From NCBI GenBank assembly GCA_030068075.1, contig CM057826.1:63957312-64021311 (forward strand): DNA of 64,000 nucleotides. The letters run 5' to 3'. The notes below the pieces were generated by a model. The model had not been told where the DNA came from. It worked only from the letters and a program-made list of their open reading frames with translations, and ran no database searches. This stretch comes from Paguma larvata. Lineage: Eukaryota; Chordata; Mammalia; Carnivora; Viverridae. Below are positions 33,482-45,534 of this stretch, piece by piece; the first letter of the stretch is position 1, and every line of letters begins with the position of its first letter. The position numbers and the translations under genes were made by a program.

Positions 33482-34946
33482 TCAATCATATTTTTAAATG
33501 CACATAACATTTGCCTAACAATTACACTTTGATATTATGGTAAAAACATGCCATAGTGTTTATTGTAGCATCACTTGTGCCAACAACTATAATAGAAACA
33601 ATGTACATGTCCAGCAAGTGAAATAACAAATTAAAATGCGATATATCTATGTGATGGAATATTATCTGACCATTAAAAAAACCATATGTACTGATATATA
33701 AAAATCACAAGATATATAAATTAAGAGGGAAAAGTTCATGATACAGAAAATTCTTAAAAATATGTAATATGTAAAAAGATTATCACCTAGGTAATTTTTT
33801 TGAAAAGCAATATACATACAATATAAATGTAGGCATATGCATATTATATTCTTTCTGAAATGAAAACTATTAACAGTAATTATCTTTAGGGAGAGGTTCC
33901 AGGGATAGCAATGTTTGTGTATGTGTGTATCATGCATGGAGGATAGGAGTGAGGAGATTAGTGGGAATCAACTGTAGAAAGATTGATTTGAGCTAAATTA
34001 TACTTTTCCTTGAATGTCAAGTTAAAGATATGGAACATGAATGTAGGCAACAGTGAAGAAATGTAGATTTTTGTGTCAACCAGTAATAAAAGAAGAAGTA
34101 AAAAAGTACATGTAAATAAATGGATTTGAAAACTCAATTGTTAAAAAACCTCAGGAATGTAGCAATAGCAGTTCTAAGAGGGAATTTTATAGCAATACAG
34201 GCCAACCTCAAGAAGCAAGAAAAATATCAGATAAACAACCTATCTCACACATTAAGGGGCTAGGAAAAGAACAACAAAACAAACCTAAAACCAGAAGAAG
34301 GAATGAAATAACAAAGATTAGAGCAGAAATAAATGATATAGAAACTAAAAAAAACAATAGAGTAGATTTATGTAACCAGGAGTTAGTTCTTTGAAATAAA
34401 TCAACAAAATTGATAAGCCTCCAGTCAGACTTATTAAGACTTATTAAGAAAAGAAAGGATTCAAATAAAACCACAAATGAGAGAGGAATAATAACAACGA
34501 ACACCACAGAAATACAATTATAAGAGAATATTATAAAAACTTATATGCCAACAAATTGGACAACCTAGAAGAAATGCATGAACTCCTAGAAACATAGGAA
34601 GAAACAGAAAATTTTTAACAGACTAATAACCAGCAAAGAAATAAAATCAGTAATCTAAAAACTCCCAAAAAACAGAAGTCCAGGACAAGATGGTGTCACA
34701 GGTGAATTATACCAAACATCTAAAGAAGAGTGAATATCTGTTCTTCTCAAATTGTTCCAAAAAATTAGAAAAGAAAGGAAAACTTCCCAATTCATTCTGT
34801 GAGGTCAACATTACCCTGATACCGACACTAGATAAAGACACCACACAAAAAAAGAGAACTACAGGCCAATTATTCTCATGAACATAGATGCAAAAATCTT
34901 TAACAACAAACTAGCAAATGGAATCCAACAATATATTAAAAAATAA

Positions 34947-35158
34947 GGGGCGCCTGGGTGGCTCAGTCGGTTAAGCAGCCGGCTTTGGCTCAAGTCATGA
35001 TCTCGCGGTCTGTGAGTTCAAGTCCCGCGTCGGGCTCTGTGCTGGTGGCTCAGAGCCTGGAGCCTGCTTCAGATTCTGTGTCTCCCTCTCTCTCTCCCCT
35101 TCCCCTGCTCACGCTCTGTCTCTCTGTCTCTCAAGGATAAATAAACATTAAAAAAAAA
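34947..35158 (+). mobile_element. Carnivore SINE inside LINE-1 ORF2
   Basis: Canonical head 'ggggcgcctgggtggctcag', B-box-like 'gtgagttcaagtcccgcgtc' and tail 'aaataaacattaaaaaaaa'. CpG dinucleotides are largely kept, so it is one of the younger copies. It disrupts the L1 reverse transcriptase region. Confidence 0.96.
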
Positions 35159-35773
35159 CAATTAGTCATTATCAAGTGGGATTTATTCCTGGATTGCAAA
35201 TGTGGTTCAAGATTCACAAATCAACCAACACAGTACATTACATCAATAAGAGAAAGGATACGAACCATAAGATCATTTCAATACAGAAAAAGTATTTGAC
35301 AAAGTACATTCATTCATGATAAAAACCCTCCACAAAGTAGGTTTAGAGGGAACATACCTCAACAGAATAAAGGCCATATATGAAAAATCCACTGCTAACA
35401 TCATCATTAATGGGGAAAAACTGAGAGTTTTCTCCCTAAGGTAAAAAAAAAAAAAAAAGATGAGGATGTCCACTCTCACCATTTTTATTCAACATAGCGC
35501 TGGAAGTCTTAGCCACAGCAGTCAGACAGCAAAAAGAAATAAAAGGAATCCAAATTGGTAAGGAAGAGTAAAACTTTTATTATTTGCAGATGACATGATA
35601 CTATATATAGAAAAACCTTAAGAGTCCACCAAAAAACTGCTAGAACTGAAAAATGAATTCAATAAAGTCACAGGATACAAAATCAATGTACAGAAATTTA
35701 TTTCATTTCTAAACAACAATAATGAAGCAGCAGAAAAATAAATTAAGAAAGCAATCCCATTCTCAGTTGCATG

Positions 35774-35775
<2 letters not shown>

Positions 35776-35812
<37 letters not shown>
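35776..35812. repeat. (CA)n microsatellite inside LINE-1
   Basis: A CA run where the related L1 at 56013-56040 has ordinary coding sequence. The flanks continue L1 on both sides. Confidence 0.95.
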
Positions 35813-35814
<2 letters not shown>

Positions 35815-37517
35815 AGGAATAAACCTAACCAAAGAGGTGAAAGACCTGTACTTTTAAAACAATAACATACTGATGAAAGAAATTGAAGTGGTCACAAAGA
35901 AATGGCAAGACATTCCATGTTCATGGATTAGAAGAACAAATATTGTTAAACGTCTATATGACCCAAAGCAATCTACAGGTGTATTCAAGGCAATCCCTAT
36001 CAAAAAACCAACATCATTTTTCACAGAACCAGAACAAAGAATCCTAAAATTTGTATGGGACCGCAAAAGACCCTAAATAGCCAAAGAAATCTTGAAAAAG
36101 AAAGCAAAGCTGGAAGCATCACAATTCCATACTTCAAGTTATACTACAAAACTGTAGTTATCAAAACAGTATGGGACAAAAATAGACATAAAGATCAATG
36201 GAACAAAATAGAAAGCCCAGAAACAAACCCACAATTATATGGTCAATTAATCTTTAACAAAGTAGGAAAGAATATGTAATGGGAAAAAGACAGTCTCTTC
36301 AACGAATGGTGTTGGGAAGACTGGATAGCAACATGCAAAAGAATGAAAAAGATCGCTTCTTACACCATACACAAAAATAAACTCAAAATGGATTAAAGTC
36401 CTAAATGTTAGACCTTAAACCATAAAAATCCTAAAAGAGAGCATAGGCAGTAATTTCTCTGACATTGGTTGTCGCAACGTTTTTCTAGATAGGTTCCCTG
36501 AGGCAAGGGAAACAAAAGCAAAAATAAACTATTGGTACTACATCAAAATAAAAGGCTTCTGCATAGTGAAAGAAACAAACAACAAAACTAAAAGGCATTC
36601 TGTAGAATGGGAGAAGACATTTCCAAATGACATATCTGGTAAAGGGTTAGTATACAAAATCCATAAAGAATTTATACAGTTCAACACCCCAAAACCAAAC
36701 AATCCAATGAAAAAATGGGCAGAAGACATGAACAGACATTTCTCCAAAGAAGACATCAAGATGAACAGACACATGAAAATATGCTCATCATCACTTATCA
36801 TCAGGTAAAAGCAAATCAAAACTACAATGAGATATCACCTCACACCTGTTGGAATGGCCAAAACCAAACACACTCATACACACATAAGAAACAACAGCTG
36901 GAGAAAAAGGAGTACTCATGCACTGTTGGTGGGAATGCAAACTGGTGCAGCCATGTGGAAAACAGTATGAAATTTCCTCAAAAAGTTAAAAATAGAACTG
37001 TCCTACAATTCAGCAATCACATTGCTAGGTATTTACCCAAAGAATAAAAAAACTCTAATTCAAAGGGATATGTGTGCCCCTATGTTTACAGCAGCATTAT
37101 TTACAATAGCCACGATTTGGAAGCAGTCCAAATGTCTATCAATTGATGAATGGATAAAGAAGAGGTGGTACGTATATACACAATGGAATACTACTCCACC
37201 ATAAAAAGAATGAAATATTGTCATTTGCAACGACATAGATGGAGTTAGAGAGTATTATTCTAAGTAAAATAAGTCAGTGGGAAAAGACAAATACTGTATT
37301 TCGCTCATATGTGGAATCTAAGAAACAAAACAAACAAGCAGCGGGGAAAAAAGAGAGAGGCAAATCAAGAAACAAAGTCTTAACTGAAGAGAACAAACTG
37401 ATTTTGAATACATACATTAACATAGCTCAAAATCAAAAGAAAAATAAATGAGATACAGTGAAAAATTTTCCTCTTATCCTGTCTTTCCTACTTTACCATG
37501 TCCCCAATAAAGGTAAC

Positions 37518-37630
37518 CACTGTGATTACTGTTTCCTTCAGAGTTTCTTTCTTTTTATAAGTGAATATGATCACTGTGATTATTTTGTTTCCTTCAGAGT
37601 TTCTTTATGTTTTTATAAGTGAATATAATC
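37518..37630. repeat. Two-copy tandem duplication within L1M
   Basis: 'cactgtgattactgtttcct' at 37518 and 'cactgtgattattttgtttc' at 37572 begin units of about 54 and 59 bp. Both contain 'cttcagagtttctt' and end in 'ataagtgaatat', so this is a local duplication with small later changes. Confidence 0.88.
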
Positions 37631-37914
37631 ATACTTATTTTTGATAAATTAATGACACATTTTTACTTCCTTTTATGCAAAAGTTGGAGTGTTATACATA
37701 CCAATCAGCACTTTGCTTTTTTTCTTTTAACTTAATCTTAGGTTTTGGAAATATTTTTATAACACTATATACAGATAATATGTACTCACTTTTTCACACG
37801 GATGCATATTATTACATTGTGTGGATCACCATAAGTTATTTAGTCCACTTTTGTTGGCTATTTGGATGTCTCAATACTTTTTTTTTTCTTTTGTTGTCTC
37901 AATACTTTTCTATA

Positions 37915-38160
37915 AGAAATAGACTTCTAGGGGCGCCTGGGTGGCTCACTCAATTAGGCTTCCAACTTCGGCTCAGGTCGTGACCTCATGGTCCATGAGT
38001 TCAAGCCCCGCATCAGGCTCTGTGCTGACAGCTCAGAGCCTGGAGACTGCTTCAGATTCTGTGTGTGTGTCTCTCTCTCTGCCCCTCCCCTGCTCACATT
38101 CTGTCTCTCTCTCTCAAAAATAAATACACATTTAAAAAAAGAGAGAGAAATAGACTTCTA
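37915..38160 (+). mobile_element. Carnivore SINE with perfect 15-bp TSD
   Basis: SINE body 37930-38145 ('ggggcgcctgggtggctcac' to 'aaataaatacacatttaaaa'). 'agaaatagacttcta' at 37915-37929 and 38146-38160 is identical. Confidence 0.96.
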
Positions 38161-38552
38161 AGTACCTAAAGAGGTAATATTTAAAAATTTCAAATTCAAG
38201 TACATCATACACATCAACTTTTTTGGATACTGATTATTCACTAACCAGGAGGGTCTTATGCATATGTTCCAATTAAACATTAGCCCTAAAATTTTGTTTG
38301 CATGTAATCAAATAGATCTGTAGGATGTAGAATCCGTAGGACCCATAGATGTATTCTCAGAAACAGAATTGCTGAATTAAAGGGCATAGGCATTTAACAT
38401 GTACTGCCAAATTGCCCCTCATAGGAGTGATACCAGTGGCTCTCTGTGGCTCTTTATGAGAGTGACTGTTTCCCTACAACCATGACACAGAGTGTGTTAT
38501 CAAACTTTTGCCGGTTAGATAGCTGAAAAATGGTATCTGAGGATAGCTTTTA
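38161..38552 (-). mobile_element. Continuation of the antisense L1M
   Basis: L1M sequence between two SINEs, with 'ataggcatttaacatgtact' and 'gtttccctacaaccatgaca'. It is part of the 37430-39470 element. Confidence 0.7.
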
Positions 38553-38753
38553 TTTATTTATTTTATATATTTTTTATTTTAGAGAGACAGTGCGTGAGTT
38601 GGGGAGGGGCAGAGAGAAAGAGAGACAGAATCTTAAGCAGACTCCACGCTCAGCGTGGAGCCTGATGCAGGGCTATCTCACGACCCTGGCATTATAACTT
38701 GAGCAGAAATCAAGAGTCAGATGTTCAACTGACTAAACCATCCAAGCATCCCT
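38553..38753 (-). mobile_element. Carnivore SINE, antisense
   Basis: Older subfamily body ('ccacgctcagcgtggagcct') ending 'ccatccaagcatccct'. 'aggatagctttta' before and 'aggatagctttaa' after are the target duplications. Confidence 0.93.
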
Positions 38754-38813
38754 AAGGATAGCTTTAATATCTAATTTTCTTAATAAGAAGCCAGGTGAAA
38801 GTGAACATTTCAT

Positions 38814-39019
38814 GAGTGCCTGGGTGACTCAGTCGATTAGGCCTTCAGCTTTGGCTCCGGTCACGATCTCATGGTTTATGGGTTTAAGCCCTACAAGGGG
38901 CTCTCTGCTGTCAGCATGGAGGCTGCTTTGGATCCTCCTTCTCCCTCTCTTTCTGCCCCTCCCCTGCTCGCACTTTCTCTCTCTTTCTTAAATAAATAAA
39001 AACTTATAGAAAAAAAAAA
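38814..39019 (+). mobile_element. Carnivore SINE, sense, 5' end slightly short
   Basis: Starts at 'gagtgcctgggtgactcagt' without the G run. It is flanked by 'gaaagtgaacatttcat' (38797-38813) and 'gaaagtgaacacttcat' (39020-39036), one mismatch. It lies 60 bp from the antisense SINE before it, forming an inverted pair. Confidence 0.95.
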
Positions 39020-39599
39020 GAAAGTGAACACTTCATATGTTTTGGGGGCATTTGTGGGCTTTTTTTCCTTGTGAATTGAATGTTTGTATCTTTTGCCTCT
39101 TATTCTATGTTATTCTATACGTTGGTGGCTTTTTTTGTACCTTGCTGATTTCTAGGAGCTTTTACGCAATAGGGAGATTAGCTTATTGTCTATGTGAGTC
39201 ACAATCTGCTCCCTCCCCCTCCCCCAGTTAATCAATTATCTTTTGACTTTGTTTCTGGTATTTTTGTTCCATGCTGAAATTTTTCTTTATGGCTTCTCGA
39301 TTTTGAGTCATAATTAGAAAGTTTTCTCCTACTCCAAGACTATCATAGAGTTCTCCAATGTGTTCATTTAATAGTAGTAAAGTTGTCACATTTAATTCTA
39401 TGATCTACTTGGAATTTCTCCTGCTGCCAGCTGGGAGGTCTAACTATATTGTTGGATCTACCTGTATTGTTTCATTAAAGATTTTTGCAGTTTGCCTTGC
39501 ATGACATCATGGCCATTTCCTATACAGGTGAATGATAAGCCTGACACAAAAATTAGTGATAAATTTCCTACCCACTGTCCGGCCACCTATAATTGGTTT

Positions 39600-40400
39600 T
39601 TATAGCAGACATTGCTGGCTGCCCAGTTGACAGCTATTTCTTTCATTTTCCTTGCTACAAAGCCCTAACTATGCTTGGGTAACTATCTCTCTATGATGTG
39701 ACTTAGGGTAAACTTTGATTAACCTGAGCCTATCCTTTTTATCCCATTTCCCTTCTCTGGGATTGATTTTAAAGGTGGCATATGATCTCACTCTATCCAA
39801 TGAGATGTCAGAAAGGTCTGCTGGAAGGCTTCTAAGAAGTAGTTTCTCACTCTTTTTTTTAAAAAAATGTTTGTTTATTTTGAGAGAGAGACAGAGACAG
39901 AGTGCAAGTGGGGGAGGGACAGACAGAGAGGAAGACACAGAATCCAAAGCAGACTCCAGGCTCTGAGCTGTCAGTACAGAGCCCAATACAGAGATTACCT
40001 CAAGAAATGCGAGATCATGACCTGAGCTGAAGTTGGACGCTTAACCAACTGAACCGCCCAGGCACCCCAGCAGTTTCTCACTCTTAAAATGAGATCAAAA
40101 GGGAAAAAATTTTCTATTCTCTTTTGTGAGGACCTGTCAGGTCTGTGTGGGACCTGAGGAACCAACGCAGCCAATTTCTACCTATAAAGGAGCCAGTCCA
40201 AGATGAAGCCAACTCTTCGGCAGAGTAGGATGAAGATAAGAAACTGGATCCTGGTTGGTGTCATTGAGATGTTGAGCTCACCGTTTCTTACAGCCCTGCT
40301 TCCTCTGGACTTCTTACTATATGAAAACAAATTTTCTTCATCATTAAATAGTGAAGTATGGGTTATCTGTTAACTGTAGCGCCCTAATGCAGGGGTCCAC
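39600..40400 (+). mobile_element. Probable old LTR (MaLR-like), split by a SINE
   Basis: 'tttcattttccttgctacaa', 'tatccaatgagatgtcagaa', 'tctgctggaaggcttctaag', and a 3' part with 'cttcttactatatgaaaaca' and 'tgggttatctgttaactgta' resemble an old MaLR-type LTR. The family is not certain. Confidence 0.4.
39838..40085 (-). mobile_element. Carnivore SINE, antisense, with 17-bp TSD
   Basis: SINE body 39855-40068, ending 'aaccgcccaggcacccc'. 'agtagtttctcactctt' (39838-39854) and 'agcagtttctcactctt' (40069-40085) differ at one base. Confidence 0.95.
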
Positions 40401-43159
40401 AAATGTTGCATGTAAAATAAAACAAGGTCCCCGAATAACAGAATGTCCTTGACAAGAGGTCTTAACGGGGCCTTCAGCTTGGTTTTCAGCTTTGCATATC
40501 TTTATATCTTTAACACATCTGGGCTAGTTCTGTGCGAAGCTACCATAGCAGAGCTCTGGACAAAACATTCATGTAGATGAAAAAATACTGAAGACTGGAA
40601 AGGGAGGCATATGAAAATTCACAATAGTATTTTAAGTTGAAACATTTGACTTCTACCCCAAACAGAATTTTTTTATAATTTTACTTTCCTGAATTTAATG
40701 GAGGCAAACTAATTAGCAATATATTCAAAATTGATTTCTAGGGGGAAAAAACCCACACATTTTAAAAACCACAAAACCATGTATGTAGGGATACACACTG
40801 TTCCTTTTGCCTCAGGCTCCAATATGACATGGCCTGACCTTGTTGGATCTTGTTTTGATTTAAAATTGTACTATGTTGTTTATTATAGGCCTTTGCCTTA
40901 ATTTTGAGTTTTAAAAATATTACATAAAGATAGTAGTTACCTTGATCACTGAGCTTTTTTGGTTCCGCCTTCTGTTTTGCACCTGAGGTTAGTACATCTT
41001 TCTAGTCCTAGGCCTGCCAGGCACCGTACCCCTGGGACAACACAATGTGTGTAAGGTTTCTAGATGATGTGACCAAACTCTCTGCTGTCTAACTGGAGAT
41101 ATATGGCTCCCTGTTCTAAAGATGACCAGTCTTCCAGAATCTCTCTGGGTTCCTCCTCCTATTTTTCTCCTTGCTTTACTTAGCATCTTCGTGTTAGGAA
41201 AAAGAAAAAAAAAAAGGAAAAAAAAAGAAAAAAGAAAAAAAGAAAGAAAAAAAAGGAAAAGGAAAGAAAAGAAAGAAACAAACAAAAAAAAGTCCACTGA
41301 ATTAGCCCTGACAGCAATTCTATGTGTGGAACTTTGAAATATGATTTAGAAATGCAAAACCCAGTTGTTTATTTTGGATCAAGTCAGCAGATTGTCAGGC
41401 CCAAGGCAATACATGTAAAAAGCTCTTTGGAAGTGAAATTTGTTTTATTATAATAGCAAGTGTTTTCATCTTTTCTAACCCATAGGCGACTGAAGTATTT
41501 TCTGTAGTCAGGCTGAGACAGGAGACACTTTCAGATAAATTACCTCTTACTACACTCCAGAGACCTGTTCATGCTGCTTGCTGCATAGGAACTTGCAATG
41601 AGAGTTTATTTGGTGGATCCTTAAAGGGGACACTGTAAGGGAAATTGAAAGAGTCTTTCCTGATATAGTGGTCATTTAGATAACAGGTTTGGGGGAAGTG
41701 GTTTTTACATTCAGGCCTTCGTTTTCTTTTCCAACCTGGGATTCAAACTGACTGGTAAGTACCAGGAGAGAAATAAAAAATTGAAATAGGTGGGAACATG
41801 TCAATTTCTCACTTAACCGCATTTTGAAATGTCTGTTCAGCAGGAGGCTTAAAATGTGGCCGCTTCTACTGTACAGCTTGTGTAGATATAAGACAGCCCA
41901 CGGGCCAGCTGAGACTTTGTGCTCCTGTATTTTATTTAGTCTTCATGCATCTGTCAGACTACCAGCTCATTAGTATTTAAATCAGCTCATAAATATTTCC
42001 TGGAAATTCACAGTTGCTTAAGCTTCACCACTATTCATCGGCCGTTCTCTTTCTTTAGTCTTACTTAACGCCTTTGTATCTTAGGCTGATAATATTGCAG
42101 GAGGGTGGATTTCATTACATATTAATCTTACTGATGTATGATGATGAAAAAGGAATGGAGGAAGACCCGTTAGGGGATGAAGATGAGAAATAGAGAAAGG
42201 ATGTAGAAGGAAATTTTACTCCATTTCCTTTGCACAAATAAAATTATCTAATGATGGACCAAGGAAGTCTTTATAAAATAAGAACGGCCCAAAAGCATAT
42301 GCCAAGGCAATTCAACCTGAATGAATGTTTCTTTCACATACTCTTTAAAAGCTTTGAAACACAGACGAAACATTTCACTGGGGGCAGGCCCTGGATGTTC
42401 CCACTGGGGAGATGGTTGCATGGTTACAAAACCTCTTCTGTTCAACATAAGAGCTGTATTTCTAATTATAAAATAATGATGACAGAGAGGGGCCAGTTCC
42501 ATCACGATATTCCGTATGGTTCTTAGCATTCTGCCAGAGTTCAACGCTAATACCCACATACAATGCCAACAGCCAGTTCCTTAAATGAGCGTGAATAAAA
42601 CTGAACCAGTGACAAATAAGAAGAGAACAAATATATCATATTTCATTAAATTTAACGTGCCATTGATTGTGCCGCTATTTTGTACATCCCTAAGAAAGAA
42701 AAAAAGGGCTGCCATGACACTAAAACATACTATTGATTGTAAGTACACCCTAATTTCAGAGATGTGAACAAATGGGAATCAGGGAAATATGTTAATCATA
42801 AAACCAGGTTATTTGGGAAAGAATAAAGGTCATTCGGTGGCTATACCTGAAAGAATGTTAATAGCATCAATCACTTTAGGAGGAACACCCACTCTAAGAA
42901 GTGATGGCTTTTCTAATATCATATACCTGAAAGATGTGAGAAGCACAGAGAAGCAAAACTTTGGGACCCTGAGAGTTTGCCTAGGATGGGGGATACTAAT
43001 GGCGCTGTGTCATGCACAGTCTCATGTCATTCAAACTTGTGCTCCAAAGGTCTTCTAGAGATAAACTTTGGCATAAATGGAGCGATCTGCCATGCCCAGG
43101 CAACTGAGATATAATTTTGGCCTAAAAAGCATCCAATCCTATTAAATATAGTTTAGACA
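40401..43159. other. 2.7-kb repeat-poor island, no gene recognised
   Basis: Apart from one A-rich tract, I recognise no interspersed repeat for 2.7 kb, the longest such interval in the window. Opposed short open frames at 42248-42559 and 42251-42526 are not exon-like. A conserved noncoding element is possible but cannot be shown from one sequence. Confidence 0.5.
41197..41293. repeat. A-rich (GAAA)n-type polypurine tract
   Basis: About 97 bases of almost only A and G, ending 'aaacaaacaaaaaaaag'. Lys/Arg- or Phe-rich open frames across it are compositional artefacts. Confidence 0.92.
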
Positions 43160-43325
43160 ACTTAGCCTGCCATTCAAGACCCTACAAAATCTGGTCTTAA
43201 ACTCCTTTTTTAGTTTTTTCCCCCTTCTACTTTTCTATATGTGATCCATTCTTACACTAAATTGAATTATTGAATTTTCTTAAACCCACAGTGTATTATC
43301 TCCATTCCCTGTCTTTGTGCATACT
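43160..43325 (+). mobile_element. Probable L2 LINE fragment
   Basis: 'gcctgccattcaagacccta' followed by 'caaaatctggtcttaaactc' and a later 'ccctgtctttgtgcatac' match an L2 3' coding segment. A MER20 cuts it off. Confidence 0.5.
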
Positions 43326-43540
43326 AGAGTTTCTCAAACTTGGCACTAGTGACATTGTGGCTTGGATCACTGGTTTTGTGGAGGGATGTACTGTGCTTTG
43401 CAGGATTTTCCTCAGCATCTCTGGCCACTCTTCACTAAGTGCCAATAGCACCTCTTCTCAGTTGTAACAACCAAAAACTGCTTTAGATTTCTGAGTGTCC
43501 CTGGGCATAGGGGGACAAAATAGCCACTGGTTGAGAACCA
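43326..43540 (-). mobile_element. MER20 DNA transposon, antisense, near full length
   Basis: 'agagtttctcaaacttggca' opens it. It continues 'ggctttgcaggatttt'-like text and 'gttgtaacaaccaaaaactg', and ends 'gccactggttgagaaccacc', the terminal inverted repeat. Confidence 0.87.
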
Positions 43541-45534
43541 CCACCTATATCATGCTGGCCTAGTGAAATAGAGTACAAACTTTGGTATCAAATCTCGAAC
43601 CCCAGCTCCCTAAGGTGGTCATTTGAATTTTATGGCCACTCAGCCCCCATTCCCCATTTCTAACAGTGCTCCATTTTCCTTTGGGGGAATAACCTTTTCC
43701 CTACTATATATGGACTTGATGGGACTCTTAATCCTTAGAGAAAATGTCTTGCTCTCCAAGTGGTGCGTATGTGCAACTGAGGTTCGCCAATCTTGGCCAA
43801 TGCTTTCTCCTGAGACTTCGACCATCATGATCAGAGTAATGGCAAGGATGGGGGGAAATGTTGGCATGAACTGACTCCTAAGTGAGATTTTTGAGTAATC
43901 CCTACTATCTTTGCATCTGTCCTAACTCCTGGCCTTCTTTGTGCTTTGGGTTTCTGATTCCCATCTTCTCTGTATGCCACTTTCTTTCCAGTAAATGATC
44001 TTTTTGGTTAAATATGCCAGAATTGTATTCTGCTGCTTACCTGCAAAGATGCCCAATGAAAATACTTATTAACCAGCTTTGCGTTTTGAACCAGTCTCTT
44101 GCCATCTCCAAACTTGTGTTTCTCTTTTGCAAACCAAAAACAAATGCGATTTACCTTCTGAATGTGCAAAAGGTGCCCTCTCCATAAGCTCTGCCTCTCT
44201 AAATCGAGATTCTGTGCCGAGTCCTGGAGATGAATGAAATACTGCCTCTGCCCTTATGGGTTCACTTTCTTCCTCTGGCAAAATGAATAGTAGGACCCAG
44301 ACAATACAAAAAAGCAGAAAAACAATTCTGAGTAGAAACATTACCAGCAGGTCAATTTCATCATTGACTGAAATTACCCTTTGTCCTCATCTGCCTACAT
44401 ATCACTTCTTTTTGTGCTTACTCCTTGGTAATGGCCTCCCTCCCTCCAAAGGGAAGAGAAGGCTCCTGTCAAGAAGCTTTATGCATTCATTATTCTGTCC
44501 CCCCAGCCTGACTAAAGCTGCTGAAGCATCTGAGATTCTGCAGTACTGCTAGGTTAGCAGCAGGAGCAAATAAAAGAATTCAGGGTCAGCATTTTCGGTT
44601 TCTCATCTGACAAATAAGGTCAGGCACTTCTTTGAACAATTCAGTTCCAATAGCTGTGAAAAACAAAGAAACAAAGAAGGGAAGGTTTTCCAGAAACCAT
44701 GGTTAGGCGCAAGGTGGGTTTAAGTTTTCGGCTTTTGTTGTGGGAGAGGAAAGTTCTCCTCATCCCAGGCTTCACCTTTTCAGAGTGGGGAAAAAGAATC
44801 CAAGGTGAAAGGCCCTTTTGTACTCCTTTTCTCCCTGTGCCGAGTGCCAGGTGCAGAACTCTGTTCCCAAGGGAATCAGAACATCATGGCCATCAAGGTT
44901 TATGGCCCTTCATCCCAATTCATGCCATTAATCACCACTGCAAGGTGTGAGCCTTCAAACGGAGAGAATGCTGTACCAGCAGGTGAAAGAAATGGGTATT
45001 CTGGGTTTCAGAGCTGAGAGCTGAGGTTCCGGCCAGCTGGGAGGATTTCGAGCTCCTTTGTCTCTCCCTCAGCAATTCTCTGCTGGATAATCCCTTTAAA
45101 TTGAAGGCAACCTGTGTCCCCAAACACCTCTCTGTGTACCTTCTGTTTTTAACTCTCCAGGGGTATGTTTTTCAGCCTCTTTCCTTATGGCAAAATACAC
45201 AATGTATGTTGTTCTTGCTAATGAAGCAAGAGGATAATGTTTATTAGGGAAAGTTGGCCCAGGACAAAACCATCTCTGCTGGGCTCCCCCTTCCTTATTA
45301 AGTTAGTAAGCACTAAAAATTCTGTTCTCTGAGGACTGGCTCCTTTTAAAAATGTCAATGAAATATTGAAACCTCTCCCTGGGCAGAAAAAAAATGAGAC
45401 CTCAATACACACCCCAGGTTTTCTGTTGGACATCTCTACCGGGATGATCCAGAGTATCCTTGAAATCAGTGTCTGAGGATGAGCTCATAACCTGCACTCA
45501 TGAACTTCTTTTCACCTTTCCCTTCTCTAGATGA
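43541..45534. other. 2-kb interval; possible LTR remnant at its start, otherwise unassigned
   Basis: At 43590-44060 a pattern with 'tcgaccatcatgatcagagt', then 'agtaaatgatctttttggtt' and 'ttgtattctgctgcttacct', resembles the 3' part of an old LTR, but I cannot name it. The rest has no recognised repeat. Overlapping open frames at 43623-43874 and 43640-43867 are on opposite strands and lack domains. Confidence 0.35.

Larger units (their letters stand above)
31915..34090 (+). mobile_element. Old L1M 3' region, sense, split by four SINEs
   Basis: 'tataaagctatagtaaccta' and 'agaacagaatagataagacc' begin the ORF2 3' region. Then come 'atttacacatttaaagatat', 'ttggtgagagagtgcaaaag', 'aacttgaattaagcataaaa', 'tgatggaatattatctgacc', and a 3' UTR near 33870-34000. 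Four antisense SINEs and a GT repeat interrupt it. It is non-coding now. Confidence 0.65.
34105..37415 (+). mobile_element. 5'-truncated LINE-1, ORF2 middle to near 3' end
   Basis: Begins within ORF2, after the endonuclease region, and runs through the reverse transcriptase and C-terminal region. It aligns by eye with 54420-57550 of the large L1. Landmarks: 'tgtagcaatagcagttctaa' near 34158, 'agaactacaggccaattatt' near 34855, 'tttgcagatgacatgatact' near 35583 (the YADD/FADD motif), and 'cagcattatttacaatagcc' near 37092. Frameshifts, stops, a SINE and a CA repeat break the frame. It lacks the 3' UTR and abuts an older antisense L1M at about 37420. Confidence 0.9.
37430..39470 (-). mobile_element. 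Old L1M, antisense, split by three SINEs
   Basis: Antisense L1 3' region and ORF2 part. Landmarks: 'aaggtaaccactgtgattac', 'tctcagaaacagaattgctg', 'tgccaaattgcccctcatag', 'tttgcctcttattctatgtt', 'gagattagcttattgtctat', 'tgatctacttggaatttctc'. SINEs at 37930, 38553 and 38814 split it, each with its own target duplication. Confidence 0.75.

Noticed and set aside
34958..35140. Recurrent 60-100 codon open frames beginning MAQSV or similar
   Set aside because: They recur at many places because they are translations of the same SINE. They are not genes.
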